64,000 nucleotides of DNA from Pogona vitticeps (taxonomy: Eukaryota; Chordata; Lepidosauria; Squamata; Agamidae), in contig NC_135786.1 in NCBI RefSeq assembly GCF_051106095.1, forward strand, positions 17,348,501-17,412,500. The letters are read 5' to 3'. The notes below the pieces were generated by a model that saw nothing but the letters and a program-made list of their open reading frames with translations, was not told the origin of the DNA and did not search any database. Numbering within the stretch: position 1 is the stretch's first letter; each line of letters opens with the position of its first letter. Made by a program: the position numbers and the translations under genes. Shown piece by piece: positions 49,664 to 61,719 of the stretch.

Positions 49664-50021
49664 CTAGCTACTAGGGATGAGACTTTTGGATCTCTTTGAC
49701 TACAAATCTCATAGTTCTCCATTCAGAGAGACACCTAAACAGGATCACTTTGAAGAAAGGCATACACTTTAAGGCTTTGAGATGTAAGCTCTACAGAGAC
49801 TTCCTGTTCCTACCTTGGCGTTAGCTGAGGGCTTCATTTCTGAACAGAAAGACTGGCCAAGCGAGACCTATCTAAGCCTCAAGGCCTTCAATTTAAGCCT
49901 TTCTTCCTGGTGATCTCTGTTTAGGTGTCTGTAAGGTGCCTGTCTGTCAGGTACAACTCCAAGAATGATGAATTATGGGATTTGTAATCCAGAAAATCCA
50001 AAAGTCCCATTATTGCTAGCT
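49664..50021. mobile_element. Long-inverted-repeat MITE, about 358 bp
   Basis: The left arm (about 49664-49715: 'gagacttttggatctctttg', 'tacaaatctcatagttctcc') pairs with the right arm (about 49965-50021: 'tgatgaattatgggatttgt', 'aaaatccaaaagtcccat'). The outermost parts tagctactag and ttgctagctg continue the pairing. The interior has no coding capacity and the superfamily is unknown. Confidence 0.7.
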
Positions 50022-50024
50022 GCT

Positions 50025-51270
50025 CCCTGGCTTTTCTCTAGCAATGTCTCGGAAAATGACCCCGTTTGACCCACTTGCTTCACTGCTTTCAGTGTATTCC
50101 TCTGCCAGTTACAGGATCTCAGTGTAGTCTCTCTCTTGGTGGACGAGTGGCTCCCAAAGGATGTTTTTCAAGGAACTGCTGATAGGAGTTGCATGGAGTT
50201 GTAGGCCATAAATCATTATTATGGCCAGAGACCAAACAAAATGACTCCTGCTGCAAGGTCCCCTCCCTTAAGCTCCAATACCCCCTCCTCAAGTACAAGA
50301 TGTAGTCTCTCTGTTAGAATGGAATTCACTGTGTACTGTTTTCTCCTAGGCTGTAGCTTTAGATTCAGTCTTCTTGTCTTGCCACTTTTTTAAAAAAAGT
50401 TTCGAAAATTAGCTTGGTTCCAAAATATAGAGCTGTAGTAACCAAGGGACTAAGCCTAAAACCACCTTGTATGCAGTTGTGTTTTGGAAATGACATGGAA
50501 CTGAGATCACAACTACCATGGTAGGGCTTCTCTCAATGTTTTGATTGGGGTATTGGTGAACATGTATTTTAAAAAGCTGTCTGACATACAGAACAGATAA
50601 TAGAAAGCCATGCAACAAGTCATTGCACAAATATTCAGGTATTAAGAAAAAGTTCATTCTCCTTTCTGAAGAAGTAGGTTTTTAATATGGTGGTACTGTG
50701 TATGCGTAGAAGCGTAATGAGGGTGCTGATGTCAAAATTTTGCAGCCGTGATATATGAGGAAGTGGCTTCTAATACACAAAAATCTCACAATGACAGAAG
50801 TCCATTCATGTAGCTGCTAGGAATGGGATTTTGGAATTAAAAGACCTCCATAATTCATCAAGAACCTCCTAGACAAAATTATGGGGAGCAAAAGACCTGA
50901 AACTTGAAGGTAGTAGAGCAGCCCCCTTACGTCCATGCTGTTCCCACACCTTCTTCTTCCATCTGTTAGAAAAGCACCCTGCTTCCCTACTGCAGTCGTG
51001 AGATCCTCTGAGACCCAGAAAGGTTCATAGAACATCTGGTTCCGACAGAGGCTTCTTCCATGGACACTCATACTTCACAGTTGTTTCCAAATCTTAATTC
51101 TTTGCATGAGCATGTATTGTTCATCCGCTGGAATAAAAAGTGTGCCTATGCAGAGTTATTCATGCACTGAAATGTCCCAATCTGAGAATACCTGCCAAAG
51201 TGCAAATCATACACACTGATACTACTTTTACATTTCAGTTAAACCATTTCGATGAAACATGATTTATATG
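50025..51270. other. CBLN4 intron 2, unassigned
   Basis: No gene or named repeat recognised. Confidence 0.35.
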
Positions 51271-51271
51271 G

Positions 51272-51602
51272 ATCAGCCGTTCCCAACAATGTTGGCACCC
51301 CATTCTTTATGATTCTAAGATACCCTCATGCCTCCCCATCTTTTCTTTACCTATCCCCTTTCAGCAACAACAAAGAAATGCACTCTACAATTTACCGATT
51401 TTGAAATAAGCACAAACAGTAAAAACACATTATAAATAAAAACTGAACACAATAGTTTTTCTTCTCATGAAAAGTTAATAAAAAGCTGTCAGCCTACCAC
51501 AGATATATATTTAAGTGGCTAAATATATTATTTTTCCTTACTATGCCCTACTTGGAATTTTTCATTCCACCCAAGGGCCATGCCCCCTAGTTTGGGAACA
51601 AA
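51272..51602. mobile_element. Possible hAT-like non-autonomous element
   Basis: It begins near 'ccgttcccaacaatgttggc' and ends with 'ccccctagtttgggaac', giving an inverted GTTCCCAA...TTGGGAAC end pair about 330 bp apart. The arms are short and no target duplication is clear. Confidence 0.4.
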
Positions 51603-51749
51603 TTTCATAGACATCTATATGGATATTTGATGACTTGCATTCACTGTATAGAGACTTTACCTGACTGTTATGTGTCTTCTGCGGTTCTGTGCATTCACAG
51701 AACTGAGTGGGTTTCTTCCTCTTCCAGTGAATGACCAGAAGCCAACTAG

Positions 51750-52318
51750 TGTTGTGTAATGTTTATTTAACTTGCTTAGGCTGAGAGTTTGTTAACCACC
51801 TTTTATCGGAGTTCGATTGAGAGCATATTATCCTACTGTCTTTGTGTATGGTTCACGAGCTGCACAGTGGCAGAGAAAAAGGCAATTCAAAGGGTGATTA
51901 AGACGGCCCAAAACATCATTGGCTGTTCACTCCTCTCTTTGGAAGAATTGTATCAGAACACATGTAAGAGGAAGATATCTAACATACTGAAAGACTCCTC
52001 TCATCCAGGACATCATCTCTTTAAATTATTACCATCGAGAAGGAGATTCAGGGTATTGAAAGCAGGGACAAGTAGATTCAAGAACAGCTTCTACCCAAGT
52101 GCAGTATTGAGTTTAAATGCGGGGTCATAAGTTTTTGGTGGAATTTTAATTGCTGGGAGAAACGGGGTATCTATATTTGTATGGTGAGTGTTGTGTATAT
52201 TTTAACTTTTTTTGTAGTGGTGTTGTCCAGTTTTACCTTGGGGAAGAGCACCTCATTTCGTTGCACCCACTTGTGAGTGCAATGACGAATAAATTTCTTA
52301 TGTCTTATGTCTTAGGCT
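51750..52318 (+). mobile_element. LINE fragment, Rex1-like C-terminus and 3' end
   Basis: A 113-codon frame (51789-52130) shows 'LTTFYRSSIESILSYCLCVW', 'AIQRVIKTAQNIIGCSLLSL', 'DSSHPGHHLFKLLPSRRRFR' and 'TSRFKNSFYPSAVLSLN', the conserved end of a CR1/Rex1-superfamily LINE ORF2. It is followed by a 3' UTR with 'tttcgttgcacccacttgtg', 'gcaatgacgaataaatttct' and TTATGTC repeats. The clade is by memory. The frame lacks stops, so this is a relatively recent copy. Confidence 0.75.
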
Positions 52319-52319
52319 A

Positions 52320-53350
52320 ATTTTGCCTAATAGGCTCCTTGTATCTCAGTTGTGGGCCTGATCAAGCACCTTATTGTGCAACCGAGATGTAGCCCAGCAT
52401 CTGGTCAGTTAGAAACAATTCACCAAAGCAAGTTATGCTAACTTTGATGTTTTCTGGCCAATGAATGAAACCCTGACTATTTTCAAGACATTGCTTGTTT
52501 TATGACAAAAGAACTTTGCCAATTTGCCAGTAGGTGCTGCTGTAATGTTTAGCTGCACGAACCCACAATAACACGACACAGGCATTATAACAGATTTGTT
52601 GGGTCCCGAAACTGCAGTAAAATGTAGAACAAAGATCCGTGGACCAGCTGTAGGGCTCCTGCCTTTGTTTGACTATAGATCCCATCAATCTTAGGCAGCA
52701 AAGCCAATGGTGTGGGATGATAGGAGCTTCACTTCAAAAATATCTGAACAGCTGCTAGTTATCTATCACTGATGGAGAGGGAATAAAGGACAAATTAATA
52801 TATTACAATCCAGATGTGAAACTGTAGATGGCGTTTTAGTTCTTCATTTGTATGAGGTTCGTGCTTAATTAAATTTTCCTACGTTTAGAGCTCTGATGTG
52901 AAAGGGGATATTTTGGGAAGGTGCGTTCTTCTCCCTCCCAACCTTCCCGAATCTTGTCTCCATGCTATTTCACTGCTATTTGGATTCAAGAGATCAGTTA
53001 GCACTTTGGTCCTGTTTCTAAAGCAGGCCTGCTGTCTTTTCCTTAGAGAAAATTATGGACAACACAAGCCATACTCAGGTATACTCAAAAAAGGGTTAAA
53101 GTGAAACTGTTCTAGTTCCATCCTCGGTCTGCTGCTGTCTGCATGAGAAGAGAGCTTGGCTGCAGAGGAAATGTTCTGCTAAACCCTCATGCTCTCCACA
53201 TGGTTGGGGACTGTGGAAAAAAAACAGGGCACCTGATCGTGGAGAGAGAGGCTCCACATCAGCAGAATGGCTCCTCTTTTAGACTTCCCTTTTCTAGGTG
53301 GAGTGATTGACAAGCAAGGGGTTTGATTAGAACTCTCTTCCTACTTTTCA
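52320..53350. other. CBLN4 intron 2, mostly unassigned
   Basis: At 52640-52755 'ttgactatagatcccatcaa' and 'gtgggatgataggagcttca' hint at another degraded hAT MITE. Otherwise nothing is recognised. Confidence 0.35.
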
Positions 53351-53354
53351 ATTA

Positions 53355-53757
53355 CAATGGTGCCTCACTTTACGGTTGCCCCGCATTACAACAAATCCGC
53401 TTAACGACAATCTTTTTGCAATCGCAATTGCGATCACAAAACAATGGTCTAAATGGGGGAATTTCGCTTTGCGATGATCGGTTCCCTGCTTTGGGAACCG
53501 ATTCTTCGCAAAACAACGTTTTTCTAACAGCTGATTGGCGGTTTCAAAATGGCAGCTGGGTAATTAAAATGGCTCCTCATTATATAGGCAGCGAAAATGG
53601 CCACCGTATGGAGGATCTGGACGGTGAGTTTTTACCCCTTGGAATGCATTGAATGGGTTTCAATGTGTTTCAATGGGATTTTTTTTCACTTTATGATGTT
53701 TTTGCTTAACGTCGATTTTCCTGGAACGGATTATCATCGTTAAGCGAGGCACCACTG
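53355..53757. mobile_element. Tigger-like MITE, full length
   Basis: It starts CAATGGTGCCTCACTTTACG and ends 'cgttaagcgaggcaccactg', with TA outside both ends (53353-53354 and 53758-53759). An internal palindrome ('gatcggttccctgctttggg' with its partner 'ggaaccgattcttcg') lies near 53480. It is 403 bp with no transposase. Confidence 0.87.
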
Positions 53758-54349
53758 TATTGTTTGTAATGACTGAAGGGGCCTATATGGGCAAGCAGAC
53801 CTGACTTGTTGATGGCATTGTTAAAGGGCAAACAAAGAGCATCTTTCTGCATTAGTGGGAACTTACAGGAGTGATTATTGCCATTAGCTTTAGCCGAAAG
53901 CTATTGAGCAGTGAGGACATTCCCATCCCACCTGGTTTGCTCTCAGTCTCCTGTCCAAATTTCACTGACTACATTAAGACCCATAGCTTTCCCTAGATAG
54001 AAGAAAATGATCTTTATTGTTGATGCTGTGTTGCTGTTCCTGGACTTCTATTTAAGGTACAAGGGTATTGGAAAAATAGGTCCCTTGTTTACAGTCTGAA
54101 ATAGGGCAGTCCATTCTGCCACTGCTCTCTACTGTATTGTGGGCCAAACCTGTAACTTATTTTAATCCATCTATCTTTCACTGCAAGCCGTTACTATTTT
54201 AAGGGTATCTTTTTGTTTGGTTGTTTCCTTCTGCCCCTACTTCACAATCACAAAAAGTGCAAGTGAAAATGTAAACCTAGGAAAAGGCCATCCTTTTGAT
54301 GGTTTTTATAGATTAAGTGAAATAACATATCATGAAGCATGCCATGCCA

Positions 54350-54590
54350 GTGAAACGGAATGGAAGAAAACTGTAATGCTGCACGTGGTTGCTTTTAATG
54401 CCAGTTTTTCAAAGTGTTTTTAATCTGTTTTGAAAGTACTAGTATTTTTAATTTTTGCAAATGTTGTAATATATTGTCTCTTTATGTGTGTGTTTTAAAA
54501 TCCACTTGGGAATCACTTTGTGTTGCTGTGCTAGAAGAAAGGCAGCATAGAAATGAAATTAGGTGAAATAAATGTCATTAAGAAATCCCC
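54350..54590 (+). mobile_element. L2/CR1-like LINE 3' tail
   Basis: AT-rich 3' UTR sequence followed by 'gaatcactttgtgttgctgt' and 'agaaaggcagcatagaaat', like the tail at 33230. 5'-truncated and old. Confidence 0.5.
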
Positions 54591-54594
54591 ATCC

Positions 54595-55695
54595 CTTGAT
54601 GTCAATAGAAGGATCAATGCCCTAAGATTAATAGTATGATTGATGGAGGGAGTAGGAATTTTAGATAAGATCTCAACTGTGGATGCAGAGATTAAACTGC
54701 TTGCCTGACATTATGGTCTTTATATTCCATTTCCCCATATTTATGCTTACATTTTTAAAAAAGGCATAAATTGATAGGATCCTGAAAAAGTTCCTTTTTG
54801 TAACAAGCCTTCCAGATTTCTCCAGTAGCAAAGCCAGTGGCCACAACAGCTGGGAGATTCATGAAATTGAAGCCCCCCAAAAGGAACCTTTTCATACTCT
54901 GATAATGATGCAATTAGCATTGCATGCAGTTTGTATTGCTGAAGTTTGAGTTTTTTTGTTAAATTCCTCCTTTTTAGTATATTGCAGAAATACAGAGGCC
55001 CACAGAGGAAAGAAAATAACTTCAAGTTCCTCAGATAGCCCACCCCTTTTCTCATTAACTGGCACTTATGGTCTCCATATTACAGTCTGAGACATTTGCA
55101 GTAGAAAGAATAAAAATGTTTCATTACTTAAAGTTGTTGAACAGAGAACAGCAAACTAACAAACAGCTGGCAACTGACTGACTTCAACAGACAACTGAAA
55201 GAGAAAAAGAATTCTCAGCAGAGAGGTGGGGTTCTCTTTGAATTCTGAGGCCGGAAGGAACAATTGGTTAAGGCTGGATAGAACTGACAGTCACCCCAGA
55301 CTTGAAAGGTTTTCCCCCCTCCACTCACTCTACATACAGATGCAACTCCAACAGTCTGGCCTTAAGAAAAATGAAAACATCTTTCTCTTGTACCTTGACT
55401 TGTGCCGCAGAGGACTTCCATGACCTGACTCCTCTGTACTACCCGGCTTTCAAAGGAAAGCAAACACTGATCTGAAAGAGCACCCTCCCTGTTTGACTGA
55501 GGAAAGTGAATTCCTCTTTCACCTCAAGGAGCAAAGGATCAGTGAAAGAAAGGCTGTTGACGTTCCTAAAAGTGCAAGAAAGAGGAATAGGATGCAGGAG
55601 ATGAGGATCTGGGCATATTTAAATTCCCTTGAAATGTCAACTTTTTCAGGGAAAATGGAACATCCTAATCATTTCCTTTCATGTGTGTGAAACAT
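54595..55695. other. CBLN4 intron 2, unassigned
   Basis: No gene or named repeat recognised. Short frames only. Confidence 0.35.
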
Positions 55696-55879
55696 GTACA
55701 GTGGTGCCTCGATTTACGAAATTAATCCGTATTGGAATGGTGTCCATAAATCGAAATTTTCGTAAGTCGAAGCACCATTTCCCATAGGAATGCATTGAAA
55801 ACCGATTAATCCATTCCGGCCAAAGGAAAAAATCACCAAAAAATAAACAAAAATAAAACACTGCAAGCCCCTGGACCTG

Positions 55880-56026
<147 letters not shown>

Positions 56027-56316
56027 CATGAACATAGCCCCAACAGCCCAATTTCACCCTGCAAAAGCCACAAAAGCAAAAAGCAGCACCTTACCTCCAC
56101 TGTCGCAACCGCTGCAGCCTCCAGGAGGCCTCTCAGACTCCAGTTGCCACTGCTGGGCATGGCCTCCACCGCTGCTACCAGGCCAGGGCTCCAGCTACCG
56201 CTGCTGGGCCTCGGCTCTGCTGCCGCTGCTGGGCCAGGAATCCAGCTGCTGCTGAAGGGTCTTGGCTCCACTGCCACTGCCGGACCAGGGCTCTAGCCGT
56301 GGAAGCGTGGGAAGCC

Positions 56317-56408
56317 GAAAGCTGCCCCGACCGCCGCGGCAGGTGCCGGCTTCCTGCACTTCCAAAGCTGCTTCGACCGCTGCACCGGGTGCCAGCTTCC
56401 CGGGCTTC
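56317..56408. repeat. Two 46-bp GC-rich tandem units
   Basis: Units 56317-56362 and 56363-56408 share the plan aaagctgc-cgaccgc-ggtgccggcttcc-cttc with scattered differences. They lie in the GC-rich interior of the Tigger-like element. A third, more diverged partial unit may follow. Confidence 0.75.
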
Positions 56409-56669
56409 CAAAGCACCGGCACCCATCACGGTGGTCGGGGTGATTTTGGAAGCGCGGGAGGCTGAGCCTCCCTTTTCCTAACTGTTGGGGCAAAGAAGCA
56501 GCCTCTTCGCCAGCAATGGTTTGAATTATCCACCCTTTCCCCCTGCCTTTTTGTGTCCATAAGTGGAAGCTCCAGGCCGCAAGTCGAAGCAAAACTGTGC
56601 GGCCAGAGCTGTTCGTAAGTCAACATTTTTGTAAATCGGCATGTCTGTAAGTCAAGGCACCACTTCAGC

Positions 56670-57650
56670 TGGAAATACTGGCAATGTGGCAGATATATGA
56701 AAATACATATTTTCATAAATAAATATTGCTCTCAGGCTTACAGTATGCAAAGACAGGAAGAAAGGAAAAGGAGATGGGGAGAAAAGGAGGAGACTAGAAA
56801 ATCCAGGGACCTTTAACTTAAGGTCATATAGTTCATTGTAAGTCCAGTTATGATGGACACAAACTTCAACACACAAACTGGGAAGCAGCTAAGACCCCTT
56901 TCCCTCATGCTTGGAGTTTATCTCTGGTTGCTCTGATGGTCTTGTTCATGTGGAGAGCATCTGTGCAAACAAGAACCTCTCCTGTTCAGAGTTGTCACAT
57001 TCTATATGAGGAAAACAATGATAGAAAGGTATGGGTCCAGTTACTTCCTTGCTCATGTATAGGACATACTTGAGCAGGGCTTTAGCTGGGAAGGTATTTA
57101 GAGGCCATCTAATCTATCTGCAGAGCTTGGAAAAGCAACTGTTGCAACCTCTTCCTGTGGGGAATGAAAGGGGTGACCCAGACTCTTGTTAATGATGCCG
57201 AGTGTTGGCACAACTGTGTTATTTCCCCCCTTTATGCACAGACCCATTGATTGCCACCATTGTCATTTAGCTACCCAATTGCCTCTCAATCCGGTTTCCT
57301 GCTACTGAGGCATTTAGAGGCTATATTGTTATTTGTTTGTGTGCTTTAGACAGTTGTTCCCTAAATTGCGTCTCGGACCTGGAGTTTTCTGTATTCCTTG
57401 ACTAAATTTGTGTTCTATTTCTACTTTTTTCATCGGGGGATTTCTTTTTTAAAAAAAGTTCTCATCTTTTATTGCTTACTTTTATATGCAACCACATTGG
57501 CGTCTTTGGGGATTTTTTTATGTGCCTTTTCTAATTTTTGTATACATTTTATTTGGATTCTGTAATATAGCTTCAAAATAATGTGTATGCCCAGAAAGGA
57601 GATTTGACCCTTCTGACCGTACATTTTATTTTCCATCCAGTAAAATGTTT
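56670..57650. other. CBLN4 intron 2, unassigned
   Basis: No gene or named repeat recognised. Confidence 0.35.
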
Positions 57651-57652
57651 CA

Positions 57653-57953
<301 letters not shown>

Positions 57954-58229
57954 TCTTTTGGAAATTAAATATGATAATGTTGAACCTTCTGGGAAGTTTT
58001 CCCAGAGGCTAACACTGTTTCCAGAAAGTTAGGCAACGTTTATGCGTTTTACTAGGCGTGAGCATAATTTGTAATTAAATCAAGAGTAATTTCCTTCATT
58101 GCTGGCCTCCTGTCCACTCCTATGCATGTCTGCTCAGATGTAAGTCTCACTGAGCTCAGTGGGGCTTTCTGTATGGTAAGCGAGTAGGGGGTTATGGCTT
58201 TTGAGGACATTTGTGTGAAGGTATGAAGG

Positions 58230-58425
58230 AGCCCATGGAGTGTAGTGGTTAGATTGTTGGTCTAGGACATAGCAGAAAAGGGTTCAGAACCTCAACCAAG
58301 AAAACCATGGGTGACCTACATGGCAGTGTTGTTGAGAGGGTAAAAAAGGAGAGAGAGAGAGCCATGTGCATTGCTTTGAGCCTTCAGGTGAATGGAATAT
58401 AAATGTAATAAATAAAGGAATAAAT
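58230..58425 (+). mobile_element. tRNA-derived SINE (family D), near full length
   Basis: The head reads 'gtgtagtggttagattgttg' (A-box-like) and 'gggttcagaacctcaac' (B-box-like). The body has 'catggcagtgttgttgagag' and the tail 'ttgctttgagccttcaggtg' with AATAAA units. The tail resembles LINE tails here. Confidence 0.7.
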
Positions 58426-58501
58426 TTAGGATCATACGATTTATTGAGCCATCATGCAGGTCTTAAAATAAAAATGGGCACACTGTGAGAAAAATCCCCC
58501 C

Positions 58502-58608
58502 ATGCTGTTGGACAACAACTTCCATCAGCCTTTGTCTGCATTGCTGTGGTAAAGGATGCTGGGAGCTGTAGTTGTTTTTTACACATCTGGAGGGTTGCGC
58601 TTTACCCA
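58502..58608. mobile_element. Degraded hAT-type MITE
   Basis: 'tgttggacaacaacttccat' and, about 70 bp on, 'gctgggagctgtagttgttt' are inverted arms of the hAT MITE type, followed by 'catctggagggttgcgc'. No target duplication is visible. Confidence 0.5.
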
Positions 58609-58609
58609 C

Positions 58610-59110
58610 CTTTTGTTTAGAGAAAACTCAACCCTCAGATGGGCACATCAATTCTCCTTCTTGGTCCACCTGAACTACTGTGGAACTTTCCGACTTCTTT
58701 GCAATGGAAAAGAAAAATCTGAGGGGCTGCGGGTAGGGGAGGGAGAGGAATACAGCCTTCTCAATCCCCAGCCTAACCCCTGATCTATAAACCCATGGGA
58801 GGAAGGGAAGGAAACGATTTTTATTAGACTAGACATATTCATAAAGGTCGCTTTTGTGAGAAGTCACACTTTTTTAGCGAGACCTGTTGTAAGAAGGCGT
58901 ATATCTCACAGCACACAGAACTACAAACACATTTTCCAATGCAAATCGCAAGTATACAGTTGAAAGAATATGCACACACACATTATTTAATGGGTGGGAT
59001 ATGTATGCCTTAGGCAAACTGCACACACACATGCACACATTGGGCAAAGTGTGTAAATAATTATGTCTTGCAGTCAAGTCTCTGTACAAGACTTTGTTCA
59101 TGAACTGATT
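58610..59110. other. CBLN4 intron 2, unassigned
   Basis: No gene or named repeat recognised. Confidence 0.35.
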
Positions 59111-59114
59111 TTGA

Positions 59115-59300
59115 TCCCAATTACCTCAGGTAGCCATGTCAAGGTCGACTCAACCTGCCAGTCTTCTGAGGTCAGCACCCAGCATGCTGGCAAGGTGGGG
59201 GAGCAATGGGTAGCCTGCATAATTAACTTGTAAACTGCCCAGAGAATGCTTTAAGAGCTATGGGTATATAAGAGCAACACACTTCGCTTTTCCAAAAAGA
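59115..59300 (+). mobile_element. tRNA-derived SINE (family C), head missing
   Basis: The body 'cagtcttctgaggtcagcac' and 'gtgggggagcaatgggtagc' and the tail 'tataagagcaacacacttcg' match the family C copy at 20027. The Pol III promoter part is eroded. Confidence 0.65.
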
Positions 59301-59584
59301 TTTTGCAATTTCAAAAAATTGTTTACAGAAATACAGGCAGGATCCATACAAATGATGTTGTGGCATTATGAGGTGAACGAGATACTTGAATTAATCAATC
59401 CCACTCCACGAAGACTTGACAGTTACCTATTGTGGTTGATAGGATCTAGCAGGGTTGGGTGGGCTGAGAGCGGGGGTGGGAGGTGATAACATGCCATCTG
59501 GTTGTCTTTTTCTTTCTTTCTTCTTTAGGGTCTTTGTTATAAGTATTAGTATTTCTATTTTCCTCTGTGTTTTCTATTTTATTA

Positions 59585-59700
59585 AATTGTAACATGCCCA
59601 GAGTAGTGCTATGGTACTAATGGGAGTGGGATATAAACTGAACTAATTAATAATTATAATATTAATTAATTCAGTAATTAATATAATAATTAATTGTTAT
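59585..59700 (+). mobile_element. LINE-like tail with AATT-rich repeat
   Basis: 'gcccagagtagtgctatggt' and 'gtgggatataaactgaacta' resemble an L2-type tail, followed by an irregular AATTAAT run. Confidence 0.45.
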
Positions 59701-59811
59701 GGCAGGGGATGGTACCTTCTGCACCCTCTCCTGAAGAGGACCTCTGTGGACCCAGAGATGCAGTATGTGATAACTACAATCCCCTTGAAAATACAGTTCT
59801 AATAACAGGAC

Positions 59812-59905
59812 ACCTGAGTAGCTCAGCTGTTTACGTCTCTGGCTTTGATTCTCCACTGTGTCTCCTTGACAGGGGCTGGACTTGATGATCCAGTTCTTCA
59901 GTTCT
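59812..59905 (+). mobile_element. tRNA-derived SINE (family B), shortened
   Basis: 'gagtagctcagctgtttacg' (A-box-like) and 'actgtgtctccttgacaggg' lead into the tail 'gatgatccagttcttcagtt'. The B-box part is partly lost ('gctttgattctcc'). Confidence 0.65.
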
Positions 59906-59914
59906 ATTATTATT

Positions 59915-59946
<32 letters not shown>

Positions 59947-59998
59947 CAGCATCATTATCATCATCATCATCGTCGTCGTCGTCATCATCATCATCATC

Positions 59999-60030
<32 letters not shown>

Positions 60031-60032
60031 CC
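59903..60032. repeat. Compound ATT/GTT/CAT/CGT trinucleotide array
   Basis: It extends the SINE tail: ATT units, about ten GTT units, then CAT units with a CGT block and one ACC change. Poly-His, poly-Ser and poly-Met frames across it are artefacts. Confidence 0.95.
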
Positions 60033-60095
60033 CATTTTCAGGCAAGGTGCTTGAATGTGCGGTGGCTGGGCAGCTTCAGAACTGATCATCTAGAC

Positions 60096-60231
60096 CACTG
60101 GTTCTTAACCTTGGGTTACTCAGGAGTTTTGGACTGCAACTCCCAGAAGCCTTCACCACCAGCTGTCCTGACTGGGGTTTCTGGGAATTGCAGTTCAAAA
60201 GCATCCGAGTAACAAAGGTTAAGAACCACTG
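60096..60231. mobile_element. hAT-type palindromic MITE, copy 1 of an adjacent pair
   Basis: Arms 'cttaaccttgggttactcag' and its complement enclose the core 'ttcaccaccagctgtcctga'. ATCTAGAC precedes it (60088-60095) and ATTTAGAC follows (60232-60239). Same subfamily as 20571. Confidence 0.92.
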
Positions 60232-60239
60232 ATTTAGAC

Positions 60240-60377
60240 CAGTGGTTCTTAACCTTGGGTTACTCAGGTGTTTTTGAACTGCAACTCCCAGAAACCCCAG
60301 CCAGCACAGCTGGTGGTGAACGCTTCTGGGAGTTGCAGTCCAAAAACACCTGAGTAACCCAAGGTTAAGAACCACTG
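60240..60377. mobile_element. hAT-type palindromic MITE, copy 2, opposite orientation
   Basis: It starts directly after the 8-bp ATTTAGAC and is followed by ATCTAGAC (60378-60385). Its core is the complement of copy 1, so the two lie in opposite orientation. The arms are longer and better matched than in copy 1. Confidence 0.92.
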
Positions 60378-60389
60378 ATCTAGACTTAT

Positions 60390-60918
60390 TTTAGTCCGGT
60401 TTCAGGCCAAGATTCAATACTGAAACAGCCTTAGTTGTGCTAACTGATGATCCACTCCAGGCTAAAGACAAAGGGAGTGCCTGAACCTCTTGGTGTTTTT
60501 TTAAACCAATGATCATGATATCGTCTTAGTGCACCAGCTACGACCCTTCCTGGACAGTGAAAACTTAACCACAGTAATACCTGCCCTGGTAACTTGCTTC
60601 CCCCAAGATCAAAGTCCATATTTCTTTGGCCAGATTTGACCTATTTTGCTTCTAGAAGCAGCAGTTTTCTGCTCTTGGGACAATGGAGTTTTCCCCAAGA
60701 CCCCCACTCCAAAAACAAAAACAAAACTGAAGTGGCCATCTGAATGTTTCCTGATTGATGTTTTAAGTGACTCTTTCCAGCCATTTCTGAGCCAGTAGGC
60801 AAGTTCACAATGTGAGCTGGGGGCTTGAATCTGATCCTCACCTTCTCCAATCATGTCCATCCCTGATATGTCACTTCCCTTATCAGAGTTTCTCTATGCA
60901 TATTTTTCTTGGGAATAT
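60390..60918. other. CBLN4 intron 2, unassigned
   Basis: A block at 60390-60580 ('tccggtttcaggccaagatt', 'ccaatgatcatgatatcgtc') could be an old LINE ORF remnant, but I cannot assign it. Nothing else is seen. Confidence 0.35.
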
Positions 60919-60927
60919 AAGAGGGAA

Positions 60928-61161
60928 AGAGCTGGTTAGATAGCTTGGTGGTTTAGGTATCTGTTTGCAGGACCAGAAGTTGGGAGTTCTCTCTGTGCTT
61001 CCAGAGAGAAGAGCCAGCTTGTGTGGCCTTGGGCAAGCTGCACAGTCCCAGGGCGTCCCCAGAAGAAGGGAATAGTAAACCATGTCTGTGTATTAACTAC
61101 CTGGAAAACCCAGAAAAGAACCATCATAAGTCAGAATTGACTTGATGGCATATGATTATAC
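60928..61161 (+). mobile_element. tRNA-derived SINE (family A), full length with TSD
   Basis: The head 'gctggttagatagcttggtg' and 'agttgggagttctctctgtg' is followed by the body 'gcaagctgcacagtcccagg' and the tail 'aagtcagaattgacttgatg'. AAGAGGGAA flanks it at 60919-60927 and 61162-61170. Confidence 0.88.
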
Positions 61162-61237
61162 AAGAGGGAAGGTTTAGTTGTTATGATGTCTTCCATGTGG
61201 GCTTCCTAGAGGCAAGCTGTTGGCTTCTCTATGAACT

Positions 61238-61292
61238 GAACGGTGGACTAGACAAGCCTTTGCTCTCATCCAACATGACTCTGTTTATGTTC
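61238..61292 (+). mobile_element. Short CR1-like 3' remnant
   Basis: 'ctgaacggtggactagacaa' and 'tctcatccaacatgactctg' match the remnant at 42462. Family name uncertain. Confidence 0.45.
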
Positions 61293-61299
61293 TTAATAC

Positions 61300-61710
61300 T
61301 CAATGAGCTGCTGTTGTTTTTTTAAAGGCAGAGAGCGTTATTCATATTAAGCCCAAGAGGAGGATGCATTTTGTAAATACACTTTTGTATAAGGAAAAAT
61401 AAACAAGCAATTTCCCACATACTTTAGTAAAGAGATGCAGAAAGCTCTGACAACGTGTTTGCTGGAAAGAAACCAGGGGAGGAAAAAAGAAGACTGCATC
61501 TCCTGTCAGTCAACTGATCTCAAAATTTAGGATAATCAACCAAATGTTGAAAGGGTTCTCAGCTGTTTCTCCTCATAATTGGTCAAATCCTTTCTCTTTC
61601 CCTCTCAAGCAGCAACAGATCAGAGAATCAATGTCTGTGAACCTGTGTAAAAGTTGTGGGAAAGAGTGGAAACCTAACCACCACACCCCTGTGGACATTT
61701 CACGTACCCT
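61300..61710. other. CBLN4 intron 2, unassigned
   Basis: No gene or repeat recognised. Confidence 0.35.
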
Positions 61711-61719
61711 CCAAAATGG

